A stretch of 44,317 bases of DNA. Origin: Cystobacter fuscus DSM 2262. GTDB taxonomy: Bacteria > Myxococcota > Myxococcia > Myxococcales > Myxococcaceae. The stretch covers positions 1-44,317 of the forward strand of contig NZ_ANAH02000030.1 in the NCBI RefSeq assembly GCF_000335475.2. Reading direction: 5' to 3'. The notes under the pieces are model-generated. The model saw only the letters and a list, made by a program, of their open reading frames with translations. It had not been told where the DNA came from and made no database searches. Positions within the stretch are counted from its first letter, which is position 1. Every line of letters starts with the position of its first letter. Both the position numbers and the translations under genes were made by a program. Of the stretch, positions 35,214 to 43,271 are shown in pieces.

Positions 35214-35260
35214 GCCCCGTCCTTCCACCTTCCGCAAGCCTTCCCAAGGAGACGTACCTC

Positions 35261-36082
35261 ATGAAGACGTTCATCGCCTCGCTCGCCTCGCTCCTGCTGC
35301 TCGTGCTCCCGGGCTCGTCCCGCGCCGGCACGGTCACCGTGAAGGGCTCGGACACCCTGGTCATCCTCGGCCAGCGCTGGGCCGAGGAGTTCATGAAGAA
35401 GAACCCCAACACCAAGCTGCAGGTGACGGGGGGCGGCTCGGGCGTGGGCCTGTCCGCCCTCATCAACGGCACCACGGACATCGCCATGTCCAGCCGCCCC
35501 ATCAAGGACACGGAGAACCAGCAGCTGAGCGCGCGCACCAAGGCCAAGGCCACCGAGATCGCCGTGGCCAAGGACGGCGTGACGTTCTACGTCAACGAGT
35601 CCAACAAGCTCGACGCGCTCACCGCCGAGCAGCTGCGCGACATCTACCTGGGCGACATCACCAACTGGAAGGACGTGGGCGGCCCGGACGCCCCCATCGT
35701 CGTCTACTCGCGTGAGAACTCCTCGGGCACCTACGTGTTCGTCAAGGATCACGTCCTCAAGGGCGAGGACTACACCCCGAGCGCCCAGACGCTGCCGGGC
35801 ACCGCCGCGGTGGTGAACGCCGTGGCCAAGGAGAAGCACGGCATCGGCTACGGCGGCGCCGCCTACGCCAAGGGCATCAAGGAGCTCAAGGTGCTCCAGG
35901 GCAAGGAGGCCATCGCCCCGAGCGAGGCCAACATCAAGAGCGGCAAGTACCCGCTCTCGCGCGAACTCTACTTCTACCTGCGCGCCAGGCCCGAGGGCGA
36001 GGCCAAGGCCTTCCTGGACTACATCCTGTCGCCCGAAGGACAGGCGCTCGCCACGAAGGTCGGCTACTTCCCGGTGAAGTAG
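35261..36082 (+). CDS. pstS: PstS: periplasmic phosphate-binding protein
   Basis: A 273-residue secreted protein. The signal peptide (1-22, ending SSRA) is followed by the PstS-like binding fold with phosphate-contacting stretches VKGSDTL, GGGSGVGLSAL, MSSRPIK and SRENSSGTY. It delivers phosphate to PstCA. AAGGAG precedes ATG 35261. At 273 residues it is of the shorter PstS type found in many proteobacteria and Gram-positives. It lies between the orphan regulator and pstC. Confidence 0.95.
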   Translation: MKTFIASLASLLLLVLPGSSRAGTVTVKGSDTLVILGQRWAEEFMKKNPNTKLQVTGGGSGVGLSALINGTTDIAMSSRPIKDTENQQLSARTKAKATEIAVAKDGVTFYVNESNKLDALTAEQLRDIYLGDITNWKDVGGPDAPIVVYSRENSSGTYVFVKDHVLKGEDYTPSAQTLPGTAAVVNAVAKEKHGIGYGGAAYAKGIKELKVLQGKEAIAPSEANIKSGKYPLSRELYFYLRARPEGEAKAFLDYILSPEGQALATKVGYFPVK

Positions 36083-36107
36083 TCCCCCAATCCACGCTGC
36101 CCTTCGC

Positions 36108-36123
36108 GTCACGCGATTGTCAC
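36108..36123 (+). promoter_or_regulatory. Pho-box-like repeats before pstC
   Basis: GTCAC at 36108 and 36119, 11 bases apart, in the 59-base gap between pstS and pstC. Only two units are visible, and the site ends 18 bases before the pstC ATG, so any transcript from it would have a very short leader. Confidence 0.5.
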
Positions 36124-36141
36124 AAGAGTCCCGAGGCAAAC

Positions 36142-37158
36142 ATGGATAGACAAGTGAGCATGCAGGGTCAGGGACTCGTGGGAATGGTGGCCGTGGCGCC
36201 AAAGCTGTCCTCCGCGGCCCGGCGCAGACAACTGCGCGAGAAGGTCATCGCCGGCGTCATCACGGCCATGGCCTTCACGGGCATCGCCGCGCTGGTGCTC
36301 ATCCTCGTCTTCGTGGCCAAGGAGGCGCTCGCGCTCTTCCTGGACGCCGAGGCCCGGCACGAGGCGAGCCTCTCCAAGATGTTCCTGCCGCAGGTGACGC
36401 GCGCGGGCCGGCCCGCCACCTTCATGTGGCAGCCGGTGTCGTCGGTGCCCAAGGTGAGCATGATTCCGCTCTTCATCGGCACGCTCAAGACGACGCTCGT
36501 GTCCATGGTGGTGGCGGTGCCCGTGGGCGTGGCGGGCGCGCTGTTCGCGGCCGAGTTCGCGCCGCGGCGGCTGCGCGAGGTGCTCAAGCCCACCATCGAG
36601 CTGCTCGCGGGCATCCCCTCGGTGGTGCTCGGCTTCTTCGTGCTGATGGTGCTCGCCAGCTTCATGCAGGACACCTTCGGCGTGAGCTCGCGGCTCAACG
36701 CGCTGGTGGCGGGCCTGGGCCTGTCGCTCGCCATCGTCCCCGTCATCTTCACCGTCACCGAGGACGCGCTCACGGCGGTGCCGCGCAGCTACCGCGAGGC
36801 CTCCCTGGCCCTTGGCGCCACGCCCTGGGAGACCGCGTGGAAGGTGGTGTTGCCCGCCGCCGCCCCGGGCATCCTCGCCGCGTGCGTGCTGGGCTTCGGC
36901 CGCGCCATCGGCGAGACGATGATCGTCCTGATGGCCTCGGGCAACGCGGCCATCGTCTCCGCGTCGCTCACGGATTCGGCGCGCACGCTGTCGGCCACCA
37001 TCGCCGCGGAGATGGGCGAGGTAGTGGTGGGCAGTCCGCACTACTCGCTCCTGTTCTTCCTCGGGGTGGAGCTCTTCGTCTTCACCTTCGTCCTCAACAT
37101 GTTGGCGACCACCTGGACCCGGCGGGTCCTCAAGCGCTTGTCCGGAGCCGGAGCATGA
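36142..37158 (+). CDS. pstC: PstC: phosphate ABC transporter permease
   Basis: A 338-residue inner-membrane permease with about six transmembrane helices (the first near 35-58) and the binding-protein-dependent transport signature [28 protein letters not shown], which contacts PstB. A loop of about 55 residues after the first helix faces the periplasm. It pairs with PstA, whose start overlaps its stop (ATGA). Confidence 0.95.
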   Translation: MDRQVSMQGQGLVGMVAVAPKLSSAARRRQLREKVIAGVITAMAFTGIAALVLILVFVAKEALALFLDAEARHEASLSKMFLPQVTRAGRPATFMWQPVSSVPKVSMIPLFIGTLKTTLVSMVVAVPVGVAGALFAAEFAPRRLREVLKPTIELLAGIPSVVLGFFVLMVLASFMQDTFGVSSRLNALVAGLGLSLAIVPVIFTVTEDALTAVPRSYREASLALGATPWETAWKVVLPAAAPGILAACVLGFGRAIGETMIVLMASGNAAIVSASLTDSARTLSATIAAEMGEVVVGSPHYSLLFFLGVELFVFTFVLNMLATTWTRRVLKRLSGAGA

Positions 37159-38066
37159 GACACACCTGGCGCAGGGCCGTGGGCGGAGCGCTCACGTCCC
37201 TCACCGGCCTGGCCGCGCTGCTCATCGTGGCGATGCTGGCCGTCATCCTCCTGGACGTGGTGCGCGGCGGCGCGGGCCATGTCACCTGGAGCTTCCTCTC
37301 CGAGCCTCCCTCCGACGGCATGATGGGGGGCGGCATCTTCCCGGCCCTCTATGGCACGGCGGCGCTCACCCTGCTCATGACGCTCGCGGTGATGCCGGTG
37401 GGCGTGCTCACGGCGGTGTACCTGCACGAGTACGCTCCCCCGGGCTCGCTGCTGGCGCGCGCGGTGCGCGTGGCCGTGGTGAACCTGGCGGGCGTGCCCT
37501 CCATCGTCTTCGGCCTGTTCGGCGTGGGCTTCTTCATCCACTTCGTGGGCGGCAACATGGACCGGCTGCTCGGCTACCAGGAGCTGCACTGGGGCCAGCC
37601 GGGCATCCTCTGGGCCTCGCTCACGCTGGCGGTGCTCACCCTGCCGGTGGTCATCGTCTCCACCGAGGAGGCGCTCCGGGCGGTGCCGATGGATCACCGC
37701 ACGGCGAGCCTCGCCCTGGGCGCCACCCAGAGCCAGACGCTCGCGCGCGTGGTGCTGCCGGGCGCGCTGCCGGGCATCCTCACCGGCGCCGTGCTGGCCA
37801 TCTCCCGCGGCGCGGGCGAGGTGGCTCCCATCCTCTTCACCGGCGCGGCCTACTTCCTGCCCGATCTGCCCCGCGCGATGAACTCCCAGTTCATGCACCT
37901 GGGCTACCACTCCTACGTGCTGGCCACGCAGTCACCGGACGTGGAGGCCACCCGGCCACTGCTCTACGCCACGGTGCTGGTGCTGCTCGCGCTCACCTTC
38001 GCCCTCAACCTCGTCGCGGTGCTCATCCGCGCCCGCACCCGCCGGCGCGCCGCCGCGGGACACTGA
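37155..38066 (+). CDS. pstA: PstA: phosphate ABC transporter permease
   Basis: A 303-residue inner-membrane permease with about six transmembrane helices. The transport signature is [29 protein letters not shown]. The TEEALRAVP segment before it and the [13 protein letters not shown] segment are typical PstA. It overlaps pstC by four bases and is followed by pstB after 13 bases. Confidence 0.95.
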   Translation: MRHTWRRAVGGALTSLTGLAALLIVAMLAVILLDVVRGGAGHVTWSFLSEPPSDGMMGGGIFPALYGTAALTLLMTLAVMPVGVLTAVYLHEYAPPGSLLARAVRVAVVNLAGVPSIVFGLFGVGFFIHFVGGNMDRLLGYQELHWGQPGILWASLTLAVLTLPVVIVSTEEALRAVPMDHRTASLALGATQSQTLARVVLPGALPGILTGAVLAISRGAGEVAPILFTGAAYFLPDLPRAMNSQFMHLGYHSYVLATQSPDVEATRPLLYATVLVLLALTFALNLVAVLIRARTRRRAAAGH

Positions 38067-38079
38067 CGCAAAGCGTGCC

Positions 38080-38859
38080 ATGCCCCTCTCCTCCCCTACT
38101 CCCGCGCGCATCAAGATGGAGTCGCGCGCCCTCACGCTGCGCTACGGCGCCAAGGTGGCCGTCCGCTCCGTGAGCCTCGCCCTGCCCGAGCACCAGGTGA
38201 CGGCGCTCATCGGCCCCTCGGGCTGCGGCAAGTCCACCTTCCTGCGCTCGCTCAACCGGATGAACGATCTCATCCCGGGCTCCAGCCACGAGGGCACCGT
38301 GCTGCTCGATGGCATGAGCATCCATGACCGGAACGTGGACGTGGTGGACCTGCGCCGCCGCGTGGGCATGGTCTTCCAGAAGTCCAACCCCTTCCCCAAG
38401 AGCATCTTCGAGAACGTGGCCTACGGCCTGCGCGTGGGCGGGATGAAGGACAAGGCGGAGCTGGACGCGCGCGTGGAGAAGTCCCTGCAGGGCGCGGCGC
38501 TCTGGGACGAGGTGAAGGACCGGCTCGGCGACAGCGCCCTGGGTCTGTCCGGCGGCCAGCAGCAGCGCCTGTGCATCGCGCGCGCCCTCGCCGTGGAGCC
38601 CGAGGTGCTCCTCATGGACGAGCCGGCGAGCGCCCTGGATCCCATCGCCACGGCGAAGATCGAGGAGCTCATCTACGAGCTCAAGGCGCGCTACACCATC
38701 GCCATCGTCACCCACAACATGCAGCAGGCGGCGCGCGTGAGCGAGCTCACGGCGTTCTTCTACATGGGCGAGCTGGTGGAGTGTGGGCCCACCGAGCAGA
38801 TCTTCACCAACCCGCGCGAGAAGCGCACCGAGGACTACGTCACCGGGAAGTTCGGCTGA
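38080..38859 (+). CDS. pstB: PstB: phosphate ABC transporter ATPase
   Basis: A 259-residue ABC ATPase. Walker [10 protein letters not shown] (45-53), Q-loop [21 protein letters not shown], the signature [15 protein letters not shown], Walker [13 protein letters not shown], and the H-loop [11 protein letters not shown] are all intact. The NPFP motif after the Q-loop is specific to PstB. It powers phosphate import through PstCA and takes part in PhoR signalling. Confidence 0.97.
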   Translation: MPLSSPTPARIKMESRALTLRYGAKVAVRSVSLALPEHQVTALIGPSGCGKSTFLRSLNRMNDLIPGSSHEGTVLLDGMSIHDRNVDVVDLRRRVGMVFQKSNPFPKSIFENVAYGLRVGGMKDKAELDARVEKSLQGAALWDEVKDRLGDSALGLSGGQQQRLCIARALAVEPEVLLMDEPASALDPIATAKIEELIYELKARYTIAIVTHNMQQAARVSELTAFFYMGELVECGPTEQIFTNPREKRTEDYVTGKFG

Positions 38860-38879
38860 GGGCCGGGGGAAGCGAACAC

Positions 38880-39572
38880 ATGCCGTCAGTGCATACCGAC
38901 AAGGCGTTCGAGGCGGACCTGCGCGAGCTGCGCGAGAAGCTGCTGGCCATGGGCGCCAAGGTGGAAGCGCTCATCGCCAACAGCATGCGCGCGCTCATGG
39001 AGCGTGACACCCCCCTGGCCGAGGAAGTGACTTCCGGCGACAAGGAGGTCAACCGCCTGGAGGTGGAGATCGACGAGGCGTGCCGCCGCATCCTCGCCCT
39101 GCGCCAGCCGGCCGCGAGCGATCTGCGCCTCATCACCACCGCGCTGAAGATCGTCACCGACCTGGAGCGCATTGGCGACCTGGCGGTGAACATCGCCGAG
39201 CGCACCAAGGACCTCAACCAGGTGCCTCCGCTCAAGCCCTACGTGGACATCCCCCGGCTGTCGGACCTGGCCCTCCAGCAGGTGAAGAAGGCGCTGGATG
39301 CCTTCGTGTCCGCGGACCCCGTCAAGGCCGAGGAGGTCCTCAAGGCGGATGATCACCTCGATGCCCTCTACCTGAAGATCTTCAACGAGCTGCTCGGCTT
39401 CATGATGGAGGACTCCAAGAACATCCGCCGCGCCACGGCCCTGATGTTCATCGCCAAGCACCTCGAGCGTATCGGGGATCATGCCACAAACGTGGCCGAG
39501 ATGGTTGTCTATATGGTGCGCGGCACCGATATCCGACATCCACGCAGCCGCAACCTGCCCTCGGGGCCCTGA
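38880..39572 (+). CDS. phoU: PhoU: phosphate transport and signalling regulator
   Basis: A 230-residue PhoU with two copies of the three-helix PhoU domain, each ending in the metal-binding ExxxD motif (LERIGDLAVNIAER and LERIGDHATNVAEM). It couples Pst transport to PhoR to hold the Pho response off when phosphate is ample. ATG 38880 has GGGGGAAG upstream. It is the last gene of the pst operon. Confidence 0.96.
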   Translation: MPSVHTDKAFEADLRELREKLLAMGAKVEALIANSMRALMERDTPLAEEVTSGDKEVNRLEVEIDEACRRILALRQPAASDLRLITTALKIVTDLERIGDLAVNIAERTKDLNQVPPLKPYVDIPRLSDLALQQVKKALDAFVSADPVKAEEVLKADDHLDALYLKIFNELLGFMMEDSKNIRRATALMFIAKHLERIGDHATNVAEMVVYMVRGTDIRHPRSRNLPSGP

Positions 39573-39617
39573 GACGGGGTGGCATGGGGGAGTGCTCGCC
39601 TGGGCGCCCACCAAGAC

Positions 39618-39644
39618 ATCACGGGGGCGTCAAATTGTCGTCAC
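39618..39644 (+). promoter_or_regulatory. Pho-box-like repeats before the glycosyltransferase
   Basis: ATCAC (39618), GTCAA (39629) and GTCAC (39640) lie at exact 11-base steps in the 144-base gap after phoU, 72 bases ahead of the GTG start. The period and core match the arrays at the phoB-type and pst genes. This suggests separate PhoB-dependent control of the glycosyltransferase. Confidence 0.6.
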
Positions 39645-39716
39645 GTACGGTTTGGTAGCATCCTGCGCGCACCGCGCCCCAACCCCCGGGGTGACCCTCC
39701 TGCTCAGGAGCACGAC

Positions 39717-40967
39717 GTGTTCTCGACTCACGCCCTTGGTCTCGCCCTCCTCGTCGCAGCGGCCCTCGGGAGCTTCGCACTGAGCGTGCAGCTCTTCTGT
39801 GTCTGGCTCCACCACTGGCGCACGGCCCGCGCGGCCCCCAGCACTCCCTCCTCGCGTCCCCTCAAGAGCATCTCCATCCTCAAGCCCCTCTGTGGGGTGG
39901 ATGACGACCTCGAGGCCAACCTGGAGTGCTTCGCCACGCTGGACTATCCAGCCTACGAGCTGGTGCTCGGGGTGAAGGACACGAGGGATCCCGCCTATCC
40001 CGTGGCCCAGGCGGCGGTGGCGCGCTGGCCGAAGCGGGTACGCCTGGTGGTGCAGCAGGGCGAGCCCGGCCTCAACCCCAAGGTGAACCAGCTCGTCACC
40101 CTGGCGGCGGCGGCCCGCAACGAGCTGCTGCTCATCAGCGACTCCAACACCCGCGTGGAGCCGGGCTACCTGGAGGAAATCTCCCACACCTTCGAGGATC
40201 CCCGCGTGGGCTGCATGTCGCACCCCATCAGTGGGTTGGGCGAGCAGACGCTGGGCTCGCTCATGGACAACCTGTACCAGTGCACCTCGGCGGGCGCGGG
40301 GCAGATCTCCGCCAAGCTGGCCGCGGGCCAGGATCTCGTGGTGGGCAAGTCCATGGTGCTGCGCCGCTCGGTGGTGGAGGCGCTGGATGGCTTCCGCGCG
40401 GTGGCCAACGTGCTGGCCGAGGACTTCGTCATTGGCCAGTGGGTGACGCGGCGCATGGCCCTGCGCTCGGTGGTGGCGCGTGCCCCCGTCTACAACGTGT
40501 CCCAGAAGAAGAGCGTGAAGACCTTCTTCAAGCGCTATGTGCGCTGGAGCATCATCCACCACACCTGCATCCCCACGCCGCTGTACCTGGCGCAGTCCAT
40601 CCTCAACCCCACGCCCTGGGCCCTGCTGGGCGTGATGCTGTCGCCCTCGGCGCAGACGCTCGAGGCGGCCGGCGCGGTGGTGGGGGTGAAGCTGATCCAC
40701 GACGTGGCCGTCTTCCGGATGATGCGGCCCGGACAGCGCACCCGGTGGGTGACGGTGCCCGCGGTGCTGCTCAAGGACATGTTGCTCTTCGCCGCCTGGG
40801 TCAACGGGCTGTTCGCCCGCTCGGTGGACTGGCGAGGCCACTCCCTGCGGGTCATGGCCGGCTCGCACCTGGTCGCGCCGCCCTCCGCCCTGCCCGCCCC
40901 CATCCCCCTGCCGGCGCCCCTGGCCGCGGCCGAGTCCGAGGACCGGGGCGAGCTGCTCGCGGGCTGA
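39717..40967 (+). CDS. GT21-type (ceramide glucosyltransferase-like) membrane glycosyltransferase
   Basis: A 416-residue GT2-fold enzyme with an N-terminal membrane helix (about 7-30). The GT21 signature is present: D62-D64 region (GVDDDLEANL), D142 in SDSNTRV, D236 in LAEDF, and R273-YVRW (the (Q/R)xxRW motif). Hydrophobic C-terminal segments (about 290-385) should be further membrane helices. Family members transfer sugars from nucleotide-sugars to ceramide or other lipids (ceramide glucosyltransferase, HpnI). GTG 39717 has AGGAG seven bases upstream. The acceptor here is inferred only to be a lipid. Confidence 0.88.
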   Translation: MFSTHALGLALLVAAALGSFALSVQLFCVWLHHWRTARAAPSTPSSRPLKSISILKPLCGVDDDLEANLECFATLDYPAYELVLGVKDTRDPAYPVAQAAVARWPKRVRLVVQQGEPGLNPKVNQLVTLAAAARNELLLISDSNTRVEPGYLEEISHTFEDPRVGCMSHPISGLGEQTLGSLMDNLYQCTSAGAGQISAKLAAGQDLVVGKSMVLRRSVVEALDGFRAVANVLAEDFVIGQWVTRRMALRSVVARAPVYNVSQKKSVKTFFKRYVRWSIIHHTCIPTPLYLAQSILNPTPWALLGVMLSPSAQTLEAAGAVVGVKLIHDVAVFRMMRPGQRTRWVTVPAVLLKDMLLFAAWVNGLFARSVDWRGHSLRVMAGSHLVAPPSALPAPIPLPAPLAAAESEDRGELLAG

Positions 40968-40971
40968 CGGG

Positions 40972-40987
40972 TTCACCGGGACGTCAC
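40972..40987 (+). promoter_or_regulatory. Possible Pho half-sites before the metallophosphoesterase
   Basis: TTCAC (40972) and GTCAC (40983), 11 bases apart, lie right after the glycosyltransferase stop and 66 bases before the phosphoesterase ATG. Only two units, one imperfect, so this is the weakest of the five sites. Confidence 0.35.
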
Positions 40988-41053
40988 CGGCCGCCCCCAC
41001 AAGAGTTACCTGGGGGCCATGGCCGTGTTTCAGCGGGTGGGTACATCCCCACC

Positions 41054-41890
41054 ATGCACCTGCGAACCCTGGCGCATCTGTCGGATCTCCACCTGGATCT
41101 CACCCCCGAGAGTGACACCACGGCCCGCGCGCTCGTGGAGAGCCTGCTCGCCGAGAGCGTGGACCATGTGGTGGTCACCGGGGACCTGACCCACCAGGGG
41201 AGTCAGCGTGAGTACAAGCGCTTCCGGGAGCTCTTCGCCCCGCTGCTCGACGCCGGGCGGCTCACCTTCATCCCCGGCAACCATGATCGCACGGGCGAGG
41301 ACGCGGGGAGCCGGTGGATGAACGGGCGCAAGGTGCGGGTCGAGCACGCCGAGGGCCTGTACCTGGTGTGCGTGGACTCCACGGGCCCGCACAACCGCAA
41401 CTACTTCGCCTGCCACGGCGTGTTGACGCCCGGGGTGCTGGACGCCGTGGACGAGGCCCTGTGCGCCGCGCCGCGCGACGTGCTCACCGCGGTGCTGCTG
41501 CACCACCACGTGCTGCCCCTGCCGGAGGAGAGCTTCCCGGAGCGGCTGGCCACGCGCATGGGCTGGCCCCACGCCTCGGAGCTCGCGCTGGGCGCCGAGC
41601 TGGTGCAGCGGGTGCAGGGCCGGTGCGATCTCATCCTCCATGGACACCGGCACGTGCCCCGCGAGTTCGACCTGGGGACGCCCCGGGGACGAGGGCTGCG
41701 CATCTACAACTCGGGCAGCTCCACGGAGATGGGCCGCTTCCGTGTCTTCTCACATGCGACGGGCCGGCTGACGGGGGCTCCGGTCTGGTACCGGGCCGCC
41801 CTGCCCCCCTCGCGCAAGCGCTCGTCGGCCCCCAACGTGGGACCGGCGTTGCAGTACCTGGCCTCGCAGCTGACGATGGCGCTCCTCTAG
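41054..41890 (+). CDS. Calcineurin-like metallophosphoesterase beside the lipid glycosyltransferase
   Basis: A 278-residue cytoplasmic phosphoesterase with the full motif set: SDLHLD (D11, H13), TGDLTH, GNHD, HHHVLP and HGHRHVP. It resembles the CpdA/PlcP-like part of the superfamily (phosphodiesterases acting on cyclic nucleotides or phospholipids). It follows the glycosyltransferase by 86 bases. In Alphaproteobacteria a PlcP phosphoesterase and a glycosyltransferase form a Pho-controlled pair that replaces phospholipids with glycolipids; a like role is inferred. Its TAG abuts the GNAT stop with no gap. Confidence 0.88.
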   Translation: MHLRTLAHLSDLHLDLTPESDTTARALVESLLAESVDHVVVTGDLTHQGSQREYKRFRELFAPLLDAGRLTFIPGNHDRTGEDAGSRWMNGRKVRVEHAEGLYLVCVDSTGPHNRNYFACHGVLTPGVLDAVDEALCAAPRDVLTAVLLHHHVLPLPEESFPERLATRMGWPHASELALGAELVQRVQGRCDLILHGHRHVPREFDLGTPRGRGLRIYNSGSSTEMGRFRVFSHATGRLTGAPVWYRAALPPSRKRSSAPNVGPALQYLASQLTMALL

Positions 41891-42472
41891 CTACTCCCGT
41901 GCGCCCTCGCGCAGGCCCAGCACGATGACGGCCCACTCGTCCGTGGCGTCCCGGTACGTCTCGATGCGCTCGAAGCCGACGCGGGTGTGAGCCCTCATCG
42001 AGCGCGTGTTGCGCGTGGCCACCTCCGTCACCGTGCAGTCGAAGCGCGCCCCGTAGCTCGCGCGGTGCTCGCGGTAGAGCGCGTCGAACACGCCCTGGCC
42101 CCGGTACTCCTCGGCCACGCACACCTGGCCCATGACGTAATACGAGTACTCGCGCAACGGACGTCCGCGCCAGCTCAGCTTCTCCAGGAGCTGGAACATG
42201 GGTTCCAGGATGGGGACGAAGGTGCGCGCCTCCACCGGCATCACCAGGGCATAGCCCGCGAGCCTCTCCCCGTCCTTCGCGATGACGCTCGGTGCGAGCG
42301 CGTGCATCCGCTCCAGCACTTCCAGCGTATGGGCCACGGTGACGAAGCCCTCTCGCACGGCCTGAGAGGGGGAGACGTGGTCGCGCAGATTGGCCACCTG
42401 GAGCTGGAGGATCTCCTCCAGTTCCTCCCGGCGCGTGACGAGGCAGGTCCGAATCGGCGTTGACGGAGTCAT
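41891..42472 (-). CDS. GNAT-family N-acetyltransferase
   Basis: A 193-residue GNAT enzyme. Motif A, binding acetyl-CoA, is VCVAEEYRGQGVFDALYREHR (Q/RxxGxG/A form), and the later NTRSMRAHTRVGFERIETY matches motif B. It should move an acetyl group from acetyl-CoA to an amine; the acceptor is unknown. ATG 42472. It is convergent with the phosphoesterase, and the two stop codons are directly adjacent. Confidence 0.88.
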   Translation of the reverse strand: MTPSTPIRTCLVTRREELEEILQLQVANLRDHVSPSQAVREGFVTVAHTLEVLERMHALAPSVIAKDGERLAGYALVMPVEARTFVPILEPMFQLLEKLSWRGRPLREYSYYVMGQVCVAEEYRGQGVFDALYREHRASYGARFDCTVTEVATRNTRSMRAHTRVGFERIETYRDATDEWAVIVLGLREGARE

Positions 42473-42838
42473 GGTGACCGGGAGCATAGGAGCGCGGGCC
42501 CCTCGGGTCACCGCTGTTGGCAGCCGTAGCTCGCGTGTACACCAATGGGCCGCGCGGCTTCTCCACCCGCCTGACGCACGGCTCGGCTGGCCCCCGTCCG
42601 CGGCCCTCCTCGGCCCCTCCGCTCCAGTCCGCCATCTCTCCACAGATGCGCTCGGTGACGGTGCCATCGGAGTGGGAGGGCCCCCCCTCCGTCCTATGCT
42701 CCAAACACCTGAAAACACGTGGGAATCCACCAAGTCTGGCACCGACGGCCGCGAGGCGCTCGCCGCACGTCACAAATTCCGGCGCTCGATCGCTCGATGG
42801 TTGTCGCGGCACATCGCCGCCGAATAAAGGAGCACACC
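42473..42838. other. 366-base intergenic region between the GNAT gene and the ECF41 pair
   Basis: No convincing gene. The left part is as GC-rich as the surroundings and should hold the GNAT promoter on the minus strand. From about 42700 the sequence becomes less GC-rich, as are the two genes that follow. It ends with the ECF41-type promoter candidate (42768-42794) and the AAGGAG ribosome-binding site (42827-42832). Confidence 0.5.
42768..42794 (+). promoter_or_regulatory. Candidate ECF41-type promoter
   Basis: CGTCACA at 42768-42774 differs by one base from the ECF41 -35 element TGTCACA. After a 16-base spacer comes CGCT (42791-42794), a partial match to the expected CGTC -10. It lies about 45 bases before the start of the decarboxylase-family gene, the usual ECF41 target. 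The -10 mismatch lowers confidence. Confidence 0.4.
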
Positions 42839-43270
42839 TTGAGTGAAACAAGCGCCGTCAAGTATGAGCGGGAGATCCCGAAGGTCTTGCAGGCCATGAC
42901 CGACGTGCACCGTGCCATTGACACCCACGGTTTCGATCGACTGCTCCATCATCTCGTCCAGCTGCGCGCGTCGCAGATCAATCGATGTGCCTATTGCGTC
43001 AAGATGCACACCCAGGAGGCGCGGCGGGACGGCGAAACCCCCGAGCGACTGGACCGTTTGATCGTCTGGGAGCAGGTGGACGACTTCAGCGAACGCGAGA
43101 AGGCGGCCCTTGCCTGGACGGAAGCGCTGACCGTGCTCGACGGGAAGACCGACCTCGGAGCACTCCGGGCCCGATTGAGGGCGCACTTCACGGACCAGGA
43201 GATCGGGGTTCTGACCTCGATCGTGGCCATGATCAACCTGTGGAACAGAGTCCAGGTGTCGAGGCACTGA
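42839..43270 (+). CDS. Carboxymuconolactone decarboxylase/AhpD-family protein
   Basis: A 143-residue protein of the AhpD-like fold. C50-AYC53-VKMH57 is the CxxC-x3-H redox site of this family, preceded by LVQLRASQINRCAY. Such proteins are alkylhydroperoxidase-like thiol enzymes. TTG 42839 is chosen because AAGGAG lies seven bases upstream; no ATG fits the family N-terminus. The sigma factor gene follows after one base. Family members next to ECF41 sigma factors are usually their main target. Confidence 0.88.
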   Translation: MSETSAVKYEREIPKVLQAMTDVHRAIDTHGFDRLLHHLVQLRASQINRCAYCVKMHTQEARRDGETPERLDRLIVWEQVDDFSEREKAALAWTEALTVLDGKTDLGALRARLRAHFTDQEIGVLTSIVAMINLWNRVQVSRH

Positions 43271-43271
43271 A

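Noticed and set aside
32967-35237. A 756-codon minus-strand frame opposite the phosphate regulators
   Set aside because: The plus strand encodes PhoR, a phosphoesterase and a response regulator with intact catalytic motifs; the antisense frame has none.
42517-42846. Small plus-strand frame in the gap before the decarboxylase-family gene
   Set aside because: It has no ribosome-binding site, no motif, and overlaps the promoter region and start of the next gene.
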